The notes: generated from the sequence alone by a model not told the origin. Shown: positions 11,578-20,373, counted from the first letter of the stretch. The stretch is 64,000 nucleotides of DNA from Verrucomicrobiota bacterium JB024 (GCA_030673825.1 JAUTCS010000159.1:62001-126000), one strand, 5' to 3'. Translations and numbers: made by a program.

Positions 11578-12347
11578 AACGCTCGCGCTTCCCGTTTGTG
11601 GCTACGACGCTGATCCTGGTCTTTTTGTACCTGCCGATCCTGGTGCTCTTCGCCCAATCCTTTAACGACGCGCGCTTCGGCGGGAGCTGGAACGGCTTTA
11701 CCCTGAAATGGTACAAGCTGCTCTTCGAGCACCGCGGGGTCATCACCGCCACCGAGAATACCCTCATCGTGGCGGTGACGGCGACGCTCCTGTCCACCGT
11801 ATTGGGGACGCTCGCGGCGTGGGCGCTGCATCGCTTCCAGAGCCGGATGCAGAAGGTCCATCAGGTGCTGATCTACGGCCCGCTCGTGGTGCCGGACATC
11901 CTCATGGGCATCAGCCTGTTGCTGCTCTTTGTCAACCTCTCCGTTCCGCTCGGGCTGGGAACGGTCATCGTGGCGCACTCGACCTTCGGGCTCAGTTACG
12001 TGGCCTTTGTCGTGCTGGGACGCTTGCAGGAGTTTGACCACTCGTTGCTGGATGCTGCGCGCGACCTGGGCGCGGGGAGTTGGACAACCCTTTGGCGCGT
12101 GCTCCTGCCGCTGCTGTGGCCCGGCATCGCCGCCGGGGCGCTGCTGGCCTTCACGCTCTCGCTGGACGACTTTGTGATCACGTTTTTCGTGGCCGGGCCG
12201 GGTAGCTCGACCCTGCCCGTGCAGGTGTACGGCATGATGAAGCACGGCCAGCCCGCCCTCATCAACGCCCTGTCCGTCCTCTTCATGAGCGCGACTTTCG
12301 GGATCGTGTTGGCCAGCCAGTTCCTCCTGCGCAAGCGGTATGACTGA
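11574..12347 (+). CDS. potC: Polyamine ABC transporter permease PotC
   Basis: A 257-residue permease with six helices and an EAA loop reading L-L-D-A-A-R-D-L-G-A near residue 160. Translation starts at GTG 11574, inside the potB stop (GTGA overlap), with a strong purine-rich GGGGGAGGG ribosome-binding site about 5-13 nt upstream. The motif L-D-D-F-V-I-T-F-F, typical of PotC, is present near residue 200. It pairs with PotB as a heterodimeric channel in the cytoplasmic membrane. Confidence 0.92.
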   Translation: MKRSRFPFVATTLILVFLYLPILVLFAQSFNDARFGGSWNGFTLKWYKLLFEHRGVITATENTLIVAVTATLLSTVLGTLAAWALHRFQSRMQKVHQVLIYGPLVVPDILMGISLLLLFVNLSVPLGLGTVIVAHSTFGLSYVAFVVLGRLQEFDHSLLDAARDLGAGSWTTLWRVLLPLLWPGIAAGALLAFTLSLDDFVITFFVAGPGSSTLPVQVYGMMKHGQPALINALSVLFMSATFGIVLASQFLLRKRYD

Positions 12348-12350
12348 CCC

Positions 12351-12434
12351 GTTTTTTTACAGGAAGGCCGGGAAGGCCAGAAAGGGATAGCGGGAACGAC
12401 CTTTTTTCGCTCTTCCCGGTCCTACTGTTAAATC
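12351..12434. repeat. Dispersed palindromic repeat, AACAGGAAG family, copy 1
   Basis: The potC-potD gap holds an imperfect inverted repeat. The left arm ACAGGAAGGCCGGGAAGG (from about 12358) is mirrored by CTTCCCGGTCCTACTGTTAAAT (to 12434). The same layout and wording recur at 61279-61362. It may also act as an attenuator between potC and the highly expressed binding-protein gene. Confidence 0.6.
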
Positions 12435-12541
12435 GCGTGCGTTATGAGAACCGCTGAGCAGGCAGACGCTCCCACTTTACGCATAATAGCGATTGACGCG
12501 GGCCGCGCAGGGAATGTGCTTTACCCTAACCGTTCGTCACT

Positions 12542-13588
12542 ATGAAAAAACGCACCCTCCTCGGCGGCGCGATTGCGCTCATCATCGCCCTGTTCGCCCT
12601 GAACGCCTGCGGCCCCGCCAAGCGGGACCTCAACCTCTATACCTGGTCCGACTACATCGACCCGGAGCTGGTCAAAGCCTTTGAAGAGCAGTACGACTGC
12701 CGGGTCATCATCGACACCTTCGACTCGAACGAGGCCATGTACGCCAAACTCAAAGCCGGAGCCAAGGGCTACGATCTGCTCGTGCCGACCAGCTACATGG
12801 CCGAGGTGCTCTACAAGGAGAAGATGATTCGCGAGCTCGACCTCGCGCAGATCCCGAACGCCAAGTATATCGACAAGAACTACCTCGACGGCAAAGCCTT
12901 TGACAAGACCATGGCCTACAGCGTGCCCTACATGATCGGCACCACCGGCGTGGCCTACCGCGACGACAAGATCGAGGATGTCGAGGACTCTTGGGCGATC
13001 TTTGGCCGCGAGGACCTCAAGGGCCGCATGACCATGCTCAATGACATGCGCGAAACCCTCGGAGCCGCGCTCAAGTACCTCGGCTACAGCCTTAACACCA
13101 CCGACGAGACCCAGATCAGCGCCGCGGGCGACCAGATCATCAAGTGGAAGGCCAACCTGGCCAAGTTCGAGAACGAGCAGTACAAAAGCGGGATTGCTTC
13201 GGGCGAGTTCTACGTCGTGCAGGGGTACAGCGGCGACATTCTCCAGGTGCAGGAGGAGAGCGAGAACGTCGTGTACATGCTCCCGAAGGAGGGCTTCGCC
13301 ATCGCCTGTGACGACATGGTCATCCCCACCGACGCCACGGACGCCGACTTGGCCTACGCCTTTATCAACTTCGTCCAAAACCCGGAGAACGCCGCCCGCA
13401 ATGTCGAGTACGTGTACTACCTGTGCCCGAACACCGGCGCGTACCAGCTGCTCCCTGAGGAGATCAAGGAAGACCCGGCGGTCTTCATCCCCGAGGACCT
13501 GCTTGACAAGGCCGAGACCATCCGCGACCTCGGCCCGGACAACCAGAAGTATATCCAGGTCTGGGACCGCGTGAAGAGCGCGAACTGA
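12542..13588 (+). CDS. potD: Polyamine-binding lipoprotein PotD
   Basis: A 348-residue extracytoplasmic solute-binding protein. It has a lipoprotein signal with lipobox L-N-A-C, so the mature protein begins at Cys 22. The start of the mature domain (L-Y-T-W-S-D-Y-I-D-P) and the downstream S-G-E-F-Y-V-V-Q-G-Y-S-G-D segment are characteristic of PotD/PotF. It delivers putrescine or spermidine to PotBC. It is separated from potC by 194 nt containing a palindromic repeat, so it may also have its own promoter. Confidence 0.92.
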   Translation: MKKRTLLGGAIALIIALFALNACGPAKRDLNLYTWSDYIDPELVKAFEEQYDCRVIIDTFDSNEAMYAKLKAGAKGYDLLVPTSYMAEVLYKEKMIRELDLAQIPNAKYIDKNYLDGKAFDKTMAYSVPYMIGTTGVAYRDDKIEDVEDSWAIFGREDLKGRMTMLNDMRETLGAALKYLGYSLNTTDETQISAAGDQIIKWKANLAKFENEQYKSGIASGEFYVVQGYSGDILQVQEESENVVYMLPKEGFAIACDDMVIPTDATDADLAYAFINFVQNPENAARNVEYVYYLCPNTGAYQLLPEEIKEDPAVFIPEDLLDKAETIRDLGPDNQKYIQVWDRVKSAN

Positions 13589-13618
13589 GGCACAACAACG
13601 CCGTCACCGAGATAGCCT

Positions 13619-13650
13619 CCGTCGTGCCCTGATTAACTCCGGCGCGACGG
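13619..13650. terminator. Hairpin between convergent potD and lacI-type gene
   Basis: CCGTCGTGCC (13619-13628) pairs with GGCGCGACGG (13641-13650) around a 12-nt loop, with one G-U pair. There is no T-run on either side, so termination is only a suggestion based on its position between two converging genes. Confidence 0.4.
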
Positions 13651-13670
13651 GCATGTTTGCGGCTTGGCCG

Positions 13671-14741
13671 TCAGCGGCGCTTCGCCGCACGGCGTGCCTT
13701 GTGCTTTCTCAGGGTCGGGCCGTCCACCCAGTGCGGGCGCACCAGGGTTTCCTTCGGGGAGAGGGGAAAGCCGGTCTCGCCGCGCAACAGGAGCAGGTGC
13801 AATTGCTCGATGGCCATCTCTCCGGAGATGTCCAGGTGTTGGGCCAGTCCCGCCGCCTCCACATCGGTCGTGTCCCGCGAAACCAGCGCGACACCGATAT
13901 CGCGCGGTACCCGGTATTTGGCCTGCTTCAGCCAGTCGAGGATGAGGGGCGAGTTGGTGATGACCACCTCGGGGCGGTGTTCCTCCACCCAGGCGAGAAA
14001 GCGCTCAGGGGTAAAGGCGTCGGGCAGGCAGGGCGGGACGATTTCCAACTGCGAATCGGGGAGGAATATTTCTTTGCTCAGACCGCCGAGCCACTCATAC
14101 CCGAGCCGCTTTTCCGCCATCAAGGGGTGAGCCAGCCCGATGCGGCGGTAGCCAAGTTGTTTCAGCTTGTCGCAGATGATCTGCACGGCATGAAAGGCTG
14201 CGCTGCCCACGCGGTGAAAAGGCAGTTCCTTCGGCGGAGCACCCACCGCGATAACCGAGTAGCGGTCCCAGTTCAGTCGTAGAGAGAGCGTCGGGGAGAA
14301 CAACGGCAGCAGCACGATACCGCGGATGCCGCGCCCGTGCAGGATGCTGTCGGGGCGGTTGCTCGCCTCCAGATCGCGGCTGATCCGCATGACATCCAGC
14401 GCGTAGCCAAGCCGTCGGCAGGCCCGCTCCATCCCATCGAGAAAGGCATGAAACCACCCCGCGCGGATGTTGTCCTGCCAGCGGTCGTCCACGAGCGCCG
14501 CCAGGTTTGTCCCGACAGCATGCTTACGGTTGAGGTCGCGACGGGCGACGAGCGCGGACAGCACCGGGTCCGGCGTGTAGCCGAGCTGCGCGGCCGCCGC
14601 ACGGACCTTCTGCTGGGTGGCGGCCAGGACGCGAGCGTCATTACGCAGCGCGTAGGAGGCGGTGGTGGCGGAAACGCCCGCCAGTTTTCCGACGTCTGCC
14701 AGGGTGGGGGCACGGGAGTCTGAGCGGGGTCGGGCTGTCAT
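13671..14741 (-). CDS. LacI-family transcriptional regulator
   Basis: A 356-residue regulator. The N-terminal HTH (T-L-A-D-V-G-K-L-A-G-V-S-A-T-T-A-S-Y-A-L) starts at about residue 11, followed by a hinge helix and a periplasmic-binding-protein-like effector domain. The ATG at 14741 is chosen over a TTG at 14780, which would add 13 residues ahead of the HTH and would start inside the probable operator. It is divergently transcribed from a pseudopilin and PEP-CTERM gene pair, its likely targets. The effector is probably a sugar, as for most LacI proteins; nothing here fixes which one. Confidence 0.9.
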   Translation of the reverse strand: MTARPRSDSRAPTLADVGKLAGVSATTASYALRNDARVLAATQQKVRAAAAQLGYTPDPVLSALVARRDLNRKHAVGTNLAALVDDRWQDNIRAGWFHAFLDGMERACRRLGYALDVMRISRDLEASNRPDSILHGRGIRGIVLLPLFSPTLSLRLNWDRYSVIAVGAPPKELPFHRVGSAAFHAVQIICDKLKQLGYRRIGLAHPLMAEKRLGYEWLGGLSKEIFLPDSQLEIVPPCLPDAFTPERFLAWVEEHRPEVVITNSPLILDWLKQAKYRVPRDIGVALVSRDTTDVEAAGLAQHLDISGEMAIEQLHLLLLRGETGFPLSPKETLVRPHWVDGPTLRKHKARRAAKRR

Positions 14742-14765
14742 CTTATAGATAAGACTGGGGCGGCA

Positions 14766-14780
14766 TTGCCGCGTTGGCAA
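14766..14780. promoter_or_regulatory. Candidate LacI-type operator
   Basis: The inverted repeat TTGCC-gcgtt-GGCAA lies in the 84-nt divergent spacer, 25 nt from the regulator start and 46 nt from the pseudopilin start. Position and symmetry suit an operator controlling both genes. The evidence is a single short palindrome. Confidence 0.4.
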
Positions 14781-14825
14781 GCCTGTAGCAAGGTGGCGGA
14801 CAAGAGATTACCCCGACCTCGCTCC

Positions 14826-15506
14826 ATGTCCGCCCTCGTGAAATTCACCCGCCAGATGCCAGCGTTCACCTTGATCGAGTTGCTGGCGGTCATCGCCATT
14901 ATCGGGATTCTCGGGGCGGTGATTATTCCGCTGACGGGCAAGATCCGCAAAAGCGCGCGCAGTACCGAATGCGTCAATAACCTGCGGCAAATCGGCGGGG
15001 CGTTGTTTCTGTACGCGGCGGATCACGGGAACTGTTTGCCGCCGGTGTCCGACCCTTATCCCGCCGAGCAGGAAAAGATGTGGCAGTATGCGATCTGGTC
15101 CTATCTGGGGTATGACCCGAAGGCGTTTAATGTGCCCGAGAACGACTTCGCGGGCACGCGTGGGGCGGACGAGAATATTTTTCACTGCCCTGAAACCCGC
15201 GATAACCCGGTCGCGGCCCCCTCGGTCTCCAGCGGCGTCAACGGCAACAAGATGTCCTATGGGCTCAACCCGCGTGAAGCGGGGGCGGGCAGCATTCCCA
15301 TCCCGCTCGCTCGGGTGAAGACGCCGGGGCGGACCTCCATGGTGAACGAAACCAGCTACTGCCTGGGCGGGGCTTGGGGGTACACTCAGTTCTTCGGCCT
15401 GCTGCCCCATGGCGATGGCACCAACGTGCTTTTCTACGACGGGCATGTCGAGTTCCGGACCTTCGACACGATCCCCTCGGACCGGGCCGATCCTTTCTGG
15501 CAATAG
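14826..15506 (+). CDS. Pseudopilin-like protein with prepilin N-terminal motif and H-X9-DG tail
   Basis: A 226-residue protein. A short basic leader precedes the type IV prepilin cleavage motif (F-T-L-I-E-L-L-A-V-I-A-I-I), with E5 and the long hydrophobic helix intact. The C-terminus carries H-G-D-G-T-N-V-L-F-Y-D-G-H, the H-X9-DG motif of the DUF1559-like pseudopilins that are greatly expanded in Planctomycetes and Verrucomicrobia. The ATG at 14826 is chosen because it places the cleavage motif about 13 residues in. Single copies next to a LacI or AraC regulator are common in polysaccharide-degrading Opitutae. The role is unknown. Confidence 0.85.
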   Translation: MSALVKFTRQMPAFTLIELLAVIAIIGILGAVIIPLTGKIRKSARSTECVNNLRQIGGALFLYAADHGNCLPPVSDPYPAEQEKMWQYAIWSYLGYDPKAFNVPENDFAGTRGADENIFHCPETRDNPVAAPSVSSGVNGNKMSYGLNPREAGAGSIPIPLARVKTPGRTSMVNETSYCLGGAWGYTQFFGLLPHGDGTNVLFYDGHVEFRTFDTIPSDRADPFWQ

Positions 15507-15548
15507 TGCCACCTTCTTTTCTCCTCAAACCACCAACTCCTACAGGAT

Positions 15549-16415
15549 ATGAAAACAGACTCCCAGCTCTGGGCCTCCCGGGCCCGTTCCACTGCCGCCG
15601 TGCTTGCCTTCGGACTGGCCCTTGCCCTGCCAGTCCAGGCTCAGGTCACGACCGGCTTTGAGACCTCCAGCGGCTATACCAGCGGCGCGTCCGTCATCGG
15701 GGTGGACGACACTGGTATCGCGGGCAGCGCCGTCTGGCAGACGGTGTTTATCGATACCGGCGGCGCCACCGCCTCCCCGGCGAACCCCCAGACCGGTGAG
15801 CTCGCCATGCGCGTCAGCTCCGATGCCACTCAGGTGTATGGAGGGAAGCTCTTCCTGCAGGGCTCAGGCCTCGTGTGGAACGACCCCCAGCAGCGCGTGA
15901 ACTTCAGTTTCGGCATGGCTATCTCGAGCTTCAGCGCGGGCACCGGTAACCAGGTGATGGTTTACCTGGGCGAGAACACGGTATTGCCGGGCACGGGCAA
16001 GTACTGGGTCGAGCTCATCTTCACCAACGGCGAGCTGCAATTGTGGAAGGGCAATACCAGCGCCAACAACTCCGCCGTGAGCATCGGCAGCTACACGACC
16101 TTCTCCAACCTGGGCGAGTATATCACCTTCGACATCACAGTCGCTCCGGTGTCCAAGACCTACACGAGCGTCACCCTGTCGGGAACGAACTCGTCGGTGG
16201 ACCTGACCTCATCCTTTGAGGGTGTGTCGCTTCCGAGCTACAACGGCACGCCTGACCAGTGGATTCAATTCGTGGTCGGCAGTAACGACACCGTGGTCGT
16301 GGATTTCGACAATGTGAATGTTAACAACATCAGTATCCCCGAGCCCTCCACCTACGGAGCCGCTTTCGGTGTCGTCGTGCTGATGTTGGCCGCCCTGCGT
16401 CGTCGTCGTCGATAG
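15549..16415 (+). CDS. PEP-CTERM sorting domain-containing protein
   Basis: A 288-residue exported protein. It has an N-terminal signal peptide (A-L-A-L-P-V-Q-A) and a beta-rich body. The PEP-CTERM tail starts at I-P-E-P-S-T-Y, followed by a hydrophobic helix and a terminal run of five Arg. Such proteins are exported and processed by an exosortase; no exosortase gene is in this window. It starts 42 nt after the pseudopilin stop and is probably co-transcribed with it under the LacI regulator. The central domain may bind carbohydrate (concanavalin-like), but I cannot assign it. Confidence 0.85.
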   Translation: MKTDSQLWASRARSTAAVLAFGLALALPVQAQVTTGFETSSGYTSGASVIGVDDTGIAGSAVWQTVFIDTGGATASPANPQTGELAMRVSSDATQVYGGKLFLQGSGLVWNDPQQRVNFSFGMAISSFSAGTGNQVMVYLGENTVLPGTGKYWVELIFTNGELQLWKGNTSANNSAVSIGSYTTFSNLGEYITFDITVAPVSKTYTSVTLSGTNSSVDLTSSFEGVSLPSYNGTPDQWIQFVVGSNDTVVVDFDNVNVNNISIPEPSTYGAAFGVVVLMLAALRRRRR

Positions 16416-16549
16416 CAGGAGAGGTTTTTTCCTCTCAAATACCATTCGCAACCGGGCCAGGATACCCCGGTCGCGGATGGGAGGGAGTGCTGTGTGCCGT
16501 TGTCCGGGGTCGCCCCGGCAACGGCACTTCTTTTGGAAGAACGCTGTAC

Positions 16550-16666
16550 TCAGGAGGCGGCCAGCTGCCGCAGGGTCGTGATATCCCGCAACGGCGGTGA
16601 GCCGAACTGGCGACTGTACTCCCGGCTGAACTGTGAGGGGCTTTCGTCGCCGACTTCAACGGCCGC
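16550..16666 (-). pseudogene. C-terminal remnant of an AraC-family regulator
   Basis: On the minus strand the frame ending at the TGA 16552-16550 reads ...[24 protein letters not shown]. This is the hallmark second HTH helix and tail of AraC regulators (usual form [13 protein letters not shown]). Only about 38 codons are recognisable. Everything 5' of about 16666 is gone and is replaced by the SDR remnant on the opposite strand. There is no start codon or N-terminal domain, so it is a dead fragment. Confidence 0.8.
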
Positions 16667-16883
16667 GCTCAACGTCCTGACGGTTTACCTGGCGCGGGAG
16701 CTGAAGGACACCGGCATCAAGGTCAACTCCGTGTGCCCCGGGCTGACCGCCACGCGCTACGTGGATTCTCCCTACGCCCACCCGGTGGAAGTCGGTGCCG
16801 CGATCCCGGTGCAGTATGCGCTGATCGACGACGACGGCCCGACAGGCGGGTTCTTTGACCGTAACGGTCCGCACAAGTGGTAA
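16654..16883 (+). pseudogene. C-terminal remnant of a short-chain dehydrogenase (SDR)
   Basis: The plus-strand frame reads [15 protein letters not shown], then I-K-V-N-S-V-C-P-G and finally P-T-G-G-F-F-D. These are the SDR alpha-F helix, the PG motif and the C-terminal tail of carbonyl reductase-like SDRs. The Rossmann GxxxGxG half and the catalytic Tyr-x-x-x-Lys are missing; the Tyr and Lys positions read Ser and Thr. It abuts the AraC remnant tail to tail across a junction near 16660, as expected if a deletion removed the facing 5' halves of a divergent AraC/SDR pair. Confidence 0.8.
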
Positions 16884-17000
16884 CGGGGTCTGTACTCTCA
16901 GCCCGTTGATGAGGAAGGGGCGTGCAGGTTTCGTCCGGTTTTCATTACGGTGAAATGCCCGGCGATGCCTGCCGCCTCTGACTTGCCTTTCCGGCGCGGC

Positions 17001-17417
17001 TTACTCGCCGATGATTTTGACGAGGGCGCGCTTCTTGCGTTTGCCGTCGAACTCGCCGTAAAAGATCTGCTCCCAGGGGCCGAAGTCGAGCCGCCCTTCG
17101 GTCACGGCGACGGTGACCTCGCGGCCCATGATGGTGCGCTTGAGGTGGGCGTCGGCGTTGTCCTCGTAGCCGTTGTGGGCGTACTGGTCGTGGGGCTTTT
17201 CGGGGGCGAGTTTTTCCAGCCAGCGCTCGAAGTCGGCGTGCAGGCCGGACTCGTCGTCGTTGATAAAGACGCTGGCGCTGATGTGCATGGCGTTGACCAG
17301 GCACAGCCCTTCCTGAATGCCGCTCTCGCGCAGGGCGGTCTCGACCTCATTCGTGATGTTGATCAACTGGCGGCGCTGCGGAATGTTGAACCAGAGTTCC
17401 TTGCGGTAAGATTTCAT
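17001..17417 (-). CDS. YjbQ/UPF0047 family protein
   Basis: A 138-residue protein of the YjbQ (UPF0047) family, some members of which show weak thiamine-phosphate synthase activity. The conserved features are visible: [17 protein letters not shown] near residue 40, a downstream D-Q-Y-x-H-N segment, H-L-K-R-T-I-M-G and L[14 protein letters not shown]. The length is normal. It lies 57 nt after folA on the same strand and probably shares the thyA-folA transcript. The true cellular role of the family is unsettled. Confidence 0.88.
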   Translation of the reverse strand: MKSYRKELWFNIPQRRQLINITNEVETALRESGIQEGLCLVNAMHISASVFINDDESGLHADFERWLEKLAPEKPHDQYAHNGYEDNADAHLKRTIMGREVTVAVTEGRLDFGPWEQIFYGEFDGKRKKRALVKIIGE

Positions 17418-17474
17418 GGACGCGGATGGTTGCGGGTTGGCGTGGCGCGCGGCGAGAGCGCCGGAGAGAACGGG

Positions 17475-17981
17475 TTATTCGTTCGGCAGGAGGGCCTTGT
17501 TACGGTAGCGCACGACCTTGATTTCGTCGGACTCGCGGAGGGTCTCCACAGGCGCGAAAAGCTGCTCAAAGGGCGGCAGGAAGGTGTCGCCGGGATAGTC
17601 GCCCTTGACGTGGGTGAGGAAGAGCTCGCTGCACACGGGAAGCGTCTCGGCGTAGAGCTGCGCGCCGCCGATGATGAACAGCTCCCCCTTGTCGGGCAGG
17701 CCGTCGAGTTCGGCCAGGCTGTGGATGACGGTGAAGCCCGGCGCGGGCAGATTTTGCTGGCTGGTGATAACGACGTTGTGCCGGCGGGGGAGGGGCTTTT
17801 TGATCTCCTCCATTGTACGCCGCCCCATCACGACGGTGTGGCCGCTGGTGGTCTGCTTGAAGAACGCCAAATCCTCCGGGATGCGCCAGGGCAGACCGCC
17901 GTTGAGGCCGATGGCGCGGTTTTTGTCCGCCATCGCGACGATGGCTTTCCAGGGTTTGATGGCGGAGGCGGAAGTCGGCAT
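17475..17981 (-). CDS. folA: Dihydrofolate reductase
   Basis: A 168-residue DHFR that reduces dihydrofolate to tetrahydrofolate with NADPH. The signature is present: A-I-G-L-N-G-G-L-P-W-R-I-P-E-D, with the substrate-binding acid in P-E-D-L, then V-V-M-G-R-R-T-M-E and the NADPH loop F-I-I-G-G-A-Q-L-Y. It starts 24 nt after the thyA stop, the usual thyA-folA pairing, in which DHFR recycles the dihydrofolate made by thymidylate synthase. Confidence 0.95.
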   Translation of the reverse strand: MPTSASAIKPWKAIVAMADKNRAIGLNGGLPWRIPEDLAFFKQTTSGHTVVMGRRTMEEIKKPLPRRHNVVITSQQNLPAPGFTVIHSLAELDGLPDKGELFIIGGAQLYAETLPVCSELFLTHVKGDYPGDTFLPPFEQLFAPVETLRESDEIKVVRYRNKALLPNE

Positions 17982-18005
17982 GCGGAAAAAAAGATGTTCG
18001 TGGGC

Positions 18006-18842
18006 TTAGACGGCGATGGGGGCCTTGATGGGCGGGTGCGGATCATAGCCGATCAGTTCCACATCGGTGTAGTCGAAGTCCTCCAAGCGCGTGATGGCGG
18101 GGTTGAGCTTCACCTGGGGCAGGGGGCGCGGCTCGCGTGCGAGTTGCTCGGCGACCTGGTTGAAGTGGTTCGAGTACAGGTGCAGGTCGCCAAAGGTGTG
18201 GATGAACTCCTTCGGGCGCAGCCCGGCGACTTGCGCGACCATGCAGGTGAACAGGGCGTAGGAGGCTATGTTGAAGGGCACGCCCAGGAACAGGTCCGCG
18301 CTGCGCTGGTAGAGCTGGCAGCTGAGTCCGCCGTCCTGCGAGACGTAGAACTGGAACATCGTGTGGCAGGGGGGCAGGGCCATCTTGCCCTCGGCGGCGT
18401 TGACGTGGGGTGGCTTGCTCTCGTCGGGCAGGTCCGCGACGTTCCAGGCCGAGACGATGTGGCGGCGGCTGTGGGGCTTGTTTTTCAGGTTGTCGATGAG
18501 CTCGTCGAGCTGGTTGATCCGGCGTCCGTCCGGGCACTGCCAGCGGGTCCATTGCGCCCCGTAAACCGGACCGAGGCTGCCGGACTCGTCGGCCCATTCG
18601 TCCCAGATGGAAACCTTGTGCTCGTTGAGGTAGCGGATGTTCGTATCGCCCTTGAGAAACCACAAAAGTTCGTAAACCACTGATTTCCAGTGGACTTTCT
18701 TCGTGGTCAGGAGCGGGAACGACTCTGCCAGCCCAAAGCGGGCCTGGGCCCCGAAAACACTGCGGGTGCCCACGCCGGTCCGGTCGGAACGGTTTTCACC
18801 CTGGTCCATGACGAGCCGCAGCAGATCGAGGTAGCCTTGCAT
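18006..18842 (-). CDS. thyA: Thymidylate synthase
   Basis: A 278-residue ThyA that methylates dUMP to dTMP with methylene-tetrahydrofolate. The catalytic Cys is in [12 protein letters not shown]. The phosphate-binding segment [17 protein letters not shown] and the D-R-T-G-V-G-T near the start are intact. The ATG at 18842 gives the normal family start (M-Q-G-Y-L-D-L-L); the frame is open far upstream, but that part lies antisense to the next gene and is not coding. First gene of thyA-folA-yjbQ. Confidence 0.96.
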   Translation of the reverse strand: MQGYLDLLRLVMDQGENRSDRTGVGTRSVFGAQARFGLAESFPLLTTKKVHWKSVVYELLWFLKGDTNIRYLNEHKVSIWDEWADESGSLGPVYGAQWTRWQCPDGRRINQLDELIDNLKNKPHSRRHIVSAWNVADLPDESKPPHVNAAEGKMALPPCHTMFQFYVSQDGGLSCQLYQRSADLFLGVPFNIASYALFTCMVAQVAGLRPKEFIHTFGDLHLYSNHFNQVAEQLAREPRPLPQVKLNPAITRLEDFDYTDVELIGYDPHPPIKAPIAV

Positions 18843-18992
18843 GGGGGACAGATTTCGGCCAAACCGGGCCAAAGTCAATGACGGCCTGCGCTTTGGGCGG
18901 AGTTTGCCCCCGGAGCCGGTCAGACAGGGGCTCGCGGGCCTCGGGAAATTGCCGTATTGCATTGGGCAGGCGTTTAGGTGATAATAAGAGGT

Positions 18993-19742
18993 ATGTTTCG
19001 TTGTCTTGCCTTTGCCCTCCTGTCCGCGGCGCTCGCCCTGCCCGCGTCCGCCGGCCTGAAGAAAATCAACTACGGCCAGCGCAGCTCGATCCAGGATGAG
19101 AAGGCGGACGACTTCGAGGTCAAGCAGCCCGAAATGAACACGCAGTTCGACGGGCAGCGGATGGACCTGAGCCAGTGGCACACCCAGTTCTCCACCCTCG
19201 GGCAGAAAAAGTCCGAGATGCTTAGCGGAGCCGACCGCTTTTCCGGCGAGAAGCAGGAGTTCGCCATGCAGGAGATGAAGATGAAAAACACCTCCATGGC
19301 TCCCGGCAACCGCAAGATGACCCAGCCGCGCAACTGGAACTACGCCATGGACAACTTGATGGCGGGCAAATTCCAGGGGGCGGAAATCACCTCGCCCGTT
19401 GGTCGCCAGATGCAGCAGTACATCGACGAGGTCAACCTGCGCGACATGAACCGTTACGTTTTCCAGAGCAACATGACCGAAGACGGCATCCCGGTCCAGC
19501 GCACCGGCGAGGGCGCGCTGAGTGAGATCCCCATGCAGTTGCGCGATAACGGTCGCCCCGTCTTCGACCCCGATGACGAAAACGGCGACCCTTCCGTCCT
19601 CTTCCGCAGCCCCTTCCAGCGCAACGGCTCCGACGATGAGGCCTCTGACGTGGATACCGCGCCCAGCAGCAGCTACAACCGTGACAACGGCTACACCACG
19701 ACGACCCGCGTCCTGCCCGAGTCCCACAACAGCGACAAGTAA
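18993..19742 (+). CDS. Exported hypothetical protein
   Basis: A 249-residue protein with a good signal peptide (M-F-R-C-L-A-F...A-L-P-A-S-A). The mature part is hydrophilic, rich in Asp, Asn, Gln and Met, with no recognisable domain. An alternative GTG start at 18978 would add five residues and has a better-spaced GGGCAGG site; either start leaves the signal peptide intact. It is divergent from thyA. The Met/Gln-rich stretches and the Thr/Ser/Asn-rich tail suggest a poorly structured periplasmic or surface protein. I cannot assign a function. Confidence 0.65.
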   Translation: MFRCLAFALLSAALALPASAGLKKINYGQRSSIQDEKADDFEVKQPEMNTQFDGQRMDLSQWHTQFSTLGQKKSEMLSGADRFSGEKQEFAMQEMKMKNTSMAPGNRKMTQPRNWNYAMDNLMAGKFQGAEITSPVGRQMQQYIDEVNLRDMNRYVFQSNMTEDGIPVQRTGEGALSEIPMQLRDNGRPVFDPDDENGDPSVLFRSPFQRNGSDDEASDVDTAPSSSYNRDNGYTTTTRVLPESHNSDK

Positions 19743-19851
19743 GGGCTGCACAGCCCCGCATTCATAGGGTGTTGCCCATCGGAGCCCTTTGGCCGCTGTC
19801 GGCAAATACTTTTCCTCACGCTCTTCACGCCATCCATCCCATCTCTACTCC

Positions 19852-20352
19852 ATGATAGAAATCGAGTATGTCTATGACAAAGCCTACGCCCTGCGGACGG
19901 GGTGGGCTATTACCAAACGCCAGGGTCGTATTCTGATTCCTGCCTATTGTATCGTCCTGTTCCTCGCGACGGTAGGCGTCATCCTTCTGACGGTTGATAA
20001 TATCCGAGCAGGTGCCAGATTTGATTTTATTGCACTTGGCATCGTCGTGTGGCTCTGGAGCGTGCCATTTTGGGTTCGATGGAGAATGCTCTCACGCTTC
20101 AAGAAGACGCCTCTTGCCGGTAAAGCGGCTAAATGGGCTATCGATGAAACCTCCCTGCGGCAATGGATTGGCGCAAGTGAGGGGACACTGAACTGGTCAG
20201 ATATTTACCAGTGTGTTGAGATCCGCCGTGGCTTTTTAATCTATACTCAACCGAGCATGGCAGCTCTCCTCCCCGCCGAAGCCTTCGCCTCGGAGGCGGA
20301 CAAAGAAAAGCTGCGCGGGTTTGCCCGCGCAGCCGGTAAGTTCAAGAAGTAG
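19852..20352 (+). CDS. YcxB-like membrane protein
   Basis: A 166-residue protein with two membrane helices (about residues 31-52 and 61-82) followed by a soluble C-terminal domain. The layout and the I-D-E-T-S-L-R-Q-W...W-S-D-I-Y-Q-C-V-E segment match the YcxB-like family of small membrane proteins of unknown role. The ATG at 19852 follows a 109-nt gap. Codon use is less GC-rich than its neighbours (for example runs such as TTGATTTTATTGCACTTGG), which may point to transfer or relaxed constraint. Confidence 0.7.
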   Translation: MIEIEYVYDKAYALRTGWAITKRQGRILIPAYCIVLFLATVGVILLTVDNIRAGARFDFIALGIVVWLWSVPFWVRWRMLSRFKKTPLAGKAAKWAIDETSLRQWIGASEGTLNWSDIYQCVEIRRGFLIYTQPSMAALLPAEAFASEADKEKLRGFARAAGKFKK

Positions 20353-20373
20353 GCGCTTCGCCCGTTGCCCCAT

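Noticed and set aside
16494-16883. A complete 129-residue gene
   Set aside because: Only the part after about 16654 matches SDR enzymes; the beginning is antisense to an AraC remnant, and the active site is missing.
16950-18683. A 577-codon plus-strand open frame
   Set aside because: Antisense to yjbQ, folA and thyA, whose motifs are complete; the translation is Val/Gly/Asp-rich with no domain. A by-product of GC-rich codon use.
18843-19805. A long upstream extension of the thyA frame
   Set aside because: It runs antisense through the exported hypothetical gene; thyA homology begins exactly at the ATG 18842.
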